A DNA stretch of 64,000 nucleotides from Caballeronia hypogeia (GTDB lineage Bacteria; Pseudomonadota; Gammaproteobacteria; Burkholderiales; Burkholderiaceae). Below, piece by piece: positions 63,461 to 64,000 of this stretch. Where the stretch lies: NCBI RefSeq assembly GCF_001544875.2, contig NZ_FCOA02000016.1, positions 1-64,000 of the forward strand. The letters are read 5' to 3'. The position numbers were made by a program, and so were the translations under genes. The first letter of the stretch is position 1; each line of letters begins with the position of its first letter. The notes under the pieces were generated by a model. It had not been told where the DNA came from, searched no databases, and saw only the letters and a program-made list of their open reading frames with translations.

Positions 63461-64000
63461 ATGCGCTGGAAAAAGACACTGCAACTCGTCGGCGTGCATT
63501 GCGAGGGCGAGATCGGAAAGGTGATCACGGGCGGCGTCGTGAACATCCCGGGCGCGACCATGCTCGACAAGATGAACTACATCAACGAGGTAGATGACAG
63601 CCTTCGAAAACTGGTCGTGCTCGAGCCGCGCGGTTGTCTGCAGATGTCGGTCAACCTGCTGCTGCCGCCGACAAGACCCGAAGCACATGCAGGCTTCATC
63701 GTGCTTCAGTCGGACAAGGCCCATCCGATGTCCGGAAGCAATTCGATCTGCGTGGTGACGACATTGCTCGAGATGGGAATCGTGCCCATGCAGGAGCCAG
63801 AGACGACCGTCGTGCTGGACACGCCCGCCGGTCTCGTCACGGCGCGCGCGACGTGCCGCGATGGCCGCTGCGTTGGCGTGTCCCTGAACATGGTTCCCGC
63901 GTTCGTCGAGCATCTCGATCTGCCGGTCGAGACGGCCGAGTTCGGCAAGATCACGGTCGACGTTGCTTTCGGTGGCGTGTACTACGCGCTCGTCGACGTG
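63461..64000 (+). CDS. Proline racemase-superfamily protein, 5' part (cut by window end)
   Basis: 180 codons are inside the window and no stop is reached. The N-terminal HCEGEIGKVITGG and the middle PRGCLQMSVNLLLPP match the proline racemase/hydroxyproline epimerase family. The first catalytic position, Cys in MCGHN of classical racemases, reads MSGSN here (Ser91), and the His next to it is Ser93. The superfamily includes Cys/Cys racemases and epimerases and variants with Ser or Thr at these places that act as epimerases or dehydratases. The second catalytic position is outside the window. Ribosome binding site GAAAGG is good. Confidence 0.86.
   Translation, partial: MRWKKTLQLVGVHCEGEIGKVITGGVVNIPGATMLDKMNYINEVDDSLRKLVVLEPRGCLQMSVNLLLPPTRPEAHAGFIVLQSDKAHPMSGSNSICVVTTLLEMGIVPMQEPETTVVLDTPAGLVTARATCRDGRCVGVSLNMVPAFVEHLDLPVETAEFGKITVDVAFGGVYYALVDV

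Overview
The window looks like chromosomal DNA of a high-GC betaproteobacterium of the family Burkholderiaceae, most like Caballeronia or Paraburkholderia. The evidence is a Burkholderia-type 5S rRNA 3' end at the left edge, a full Wsp surface-sensing operon, an alanine/lysine-tailed HU protein, a Burkholderia-type trimeric porin and generally GC-rich codon use. No plasmid, phage, transposase or CRISPR signature was seen.

Left part (1-23.3 kb). After the rRNA terminator come a lipoprotein and a three-part sugar-acid module: a LacI/GntR-type regulator, a D-xylonate-type dehydratase and a D-xylose-type SDR, with a perfect palindromic operator in front of the dehydratase. A lipoprotein metallo-hydrolase precedes the seven-gene operon wspABCDEFR, which turns a surface signal into c-di-GMP; its WspR lacks the arginine of the product-inhibition site. 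Two small proteins, a LysE exporter with a repeated GTAC-type operator, an aldo/keto reductase and a ClC channel follow. Next are a phospholipase D-VTT membrane fusion overlapping an EEP-family phosphatase/nuclease, and the HU/H1-like protein.

Middle part (23.3-36.4 kb). Two gene-poor stretches of about 1 kb each flank a large unknown membrane protein and carry a glycosyltransferase-like remnant. Then come an SDR and a DnaQ-exonuclease/UvrC-like fusion. Divergent from the fusion is the Anbu cluster: ATP-grasp, alpha-E, transglutaminase-like protein and the proteasome-like peptidase Anbu. In this copy the transglutaminase nucleophile is replaced by alanine. A GDPD-like lipoprotein that has lost its catalytic residues and a porin close the section.

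Selenocysteine section (36.4-50 kb). A YihY-family protein is followed by a formate dehydrogenase whose alpha subunit reads an in-frame TGA as selenocysteine, with a recognisable SECIS hairpin just after it. The beta and gamma subunits, FdhE, SelA and SelB follow, then two DedA-family genes (one fused to a PAP2-like domain missing its catalytic histidine) and tRNA-Sec (selC). The window therefore holds enzyme, Sec tRNA, Sec synthase and Sec elongation factor together; selD is not here.

Right part (50-64 kb). Beyond selC lies a catabolic cluster with different codon texture: an orphan LivJ-type binding protein, two divergent FCD-GntR regulators, an SDR with a 4-OT tautomerase, hydantoinase/oxoprolinase A and B, a RidA protein, a polar amino acid ABC transporter, a DadA-type FAD enzyme and a proline racemase-superfamily protein cut by the window end. 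Three promoter regions (gntR2, SDR, hyuA) share an inverted repeat TTGTCG-N9-CGACAA. At hyuA it lies between the -35 and -10 boxes, which points to one regulon. The substrate is not known; a cyclic amide or imino acid is a reasonable guess.
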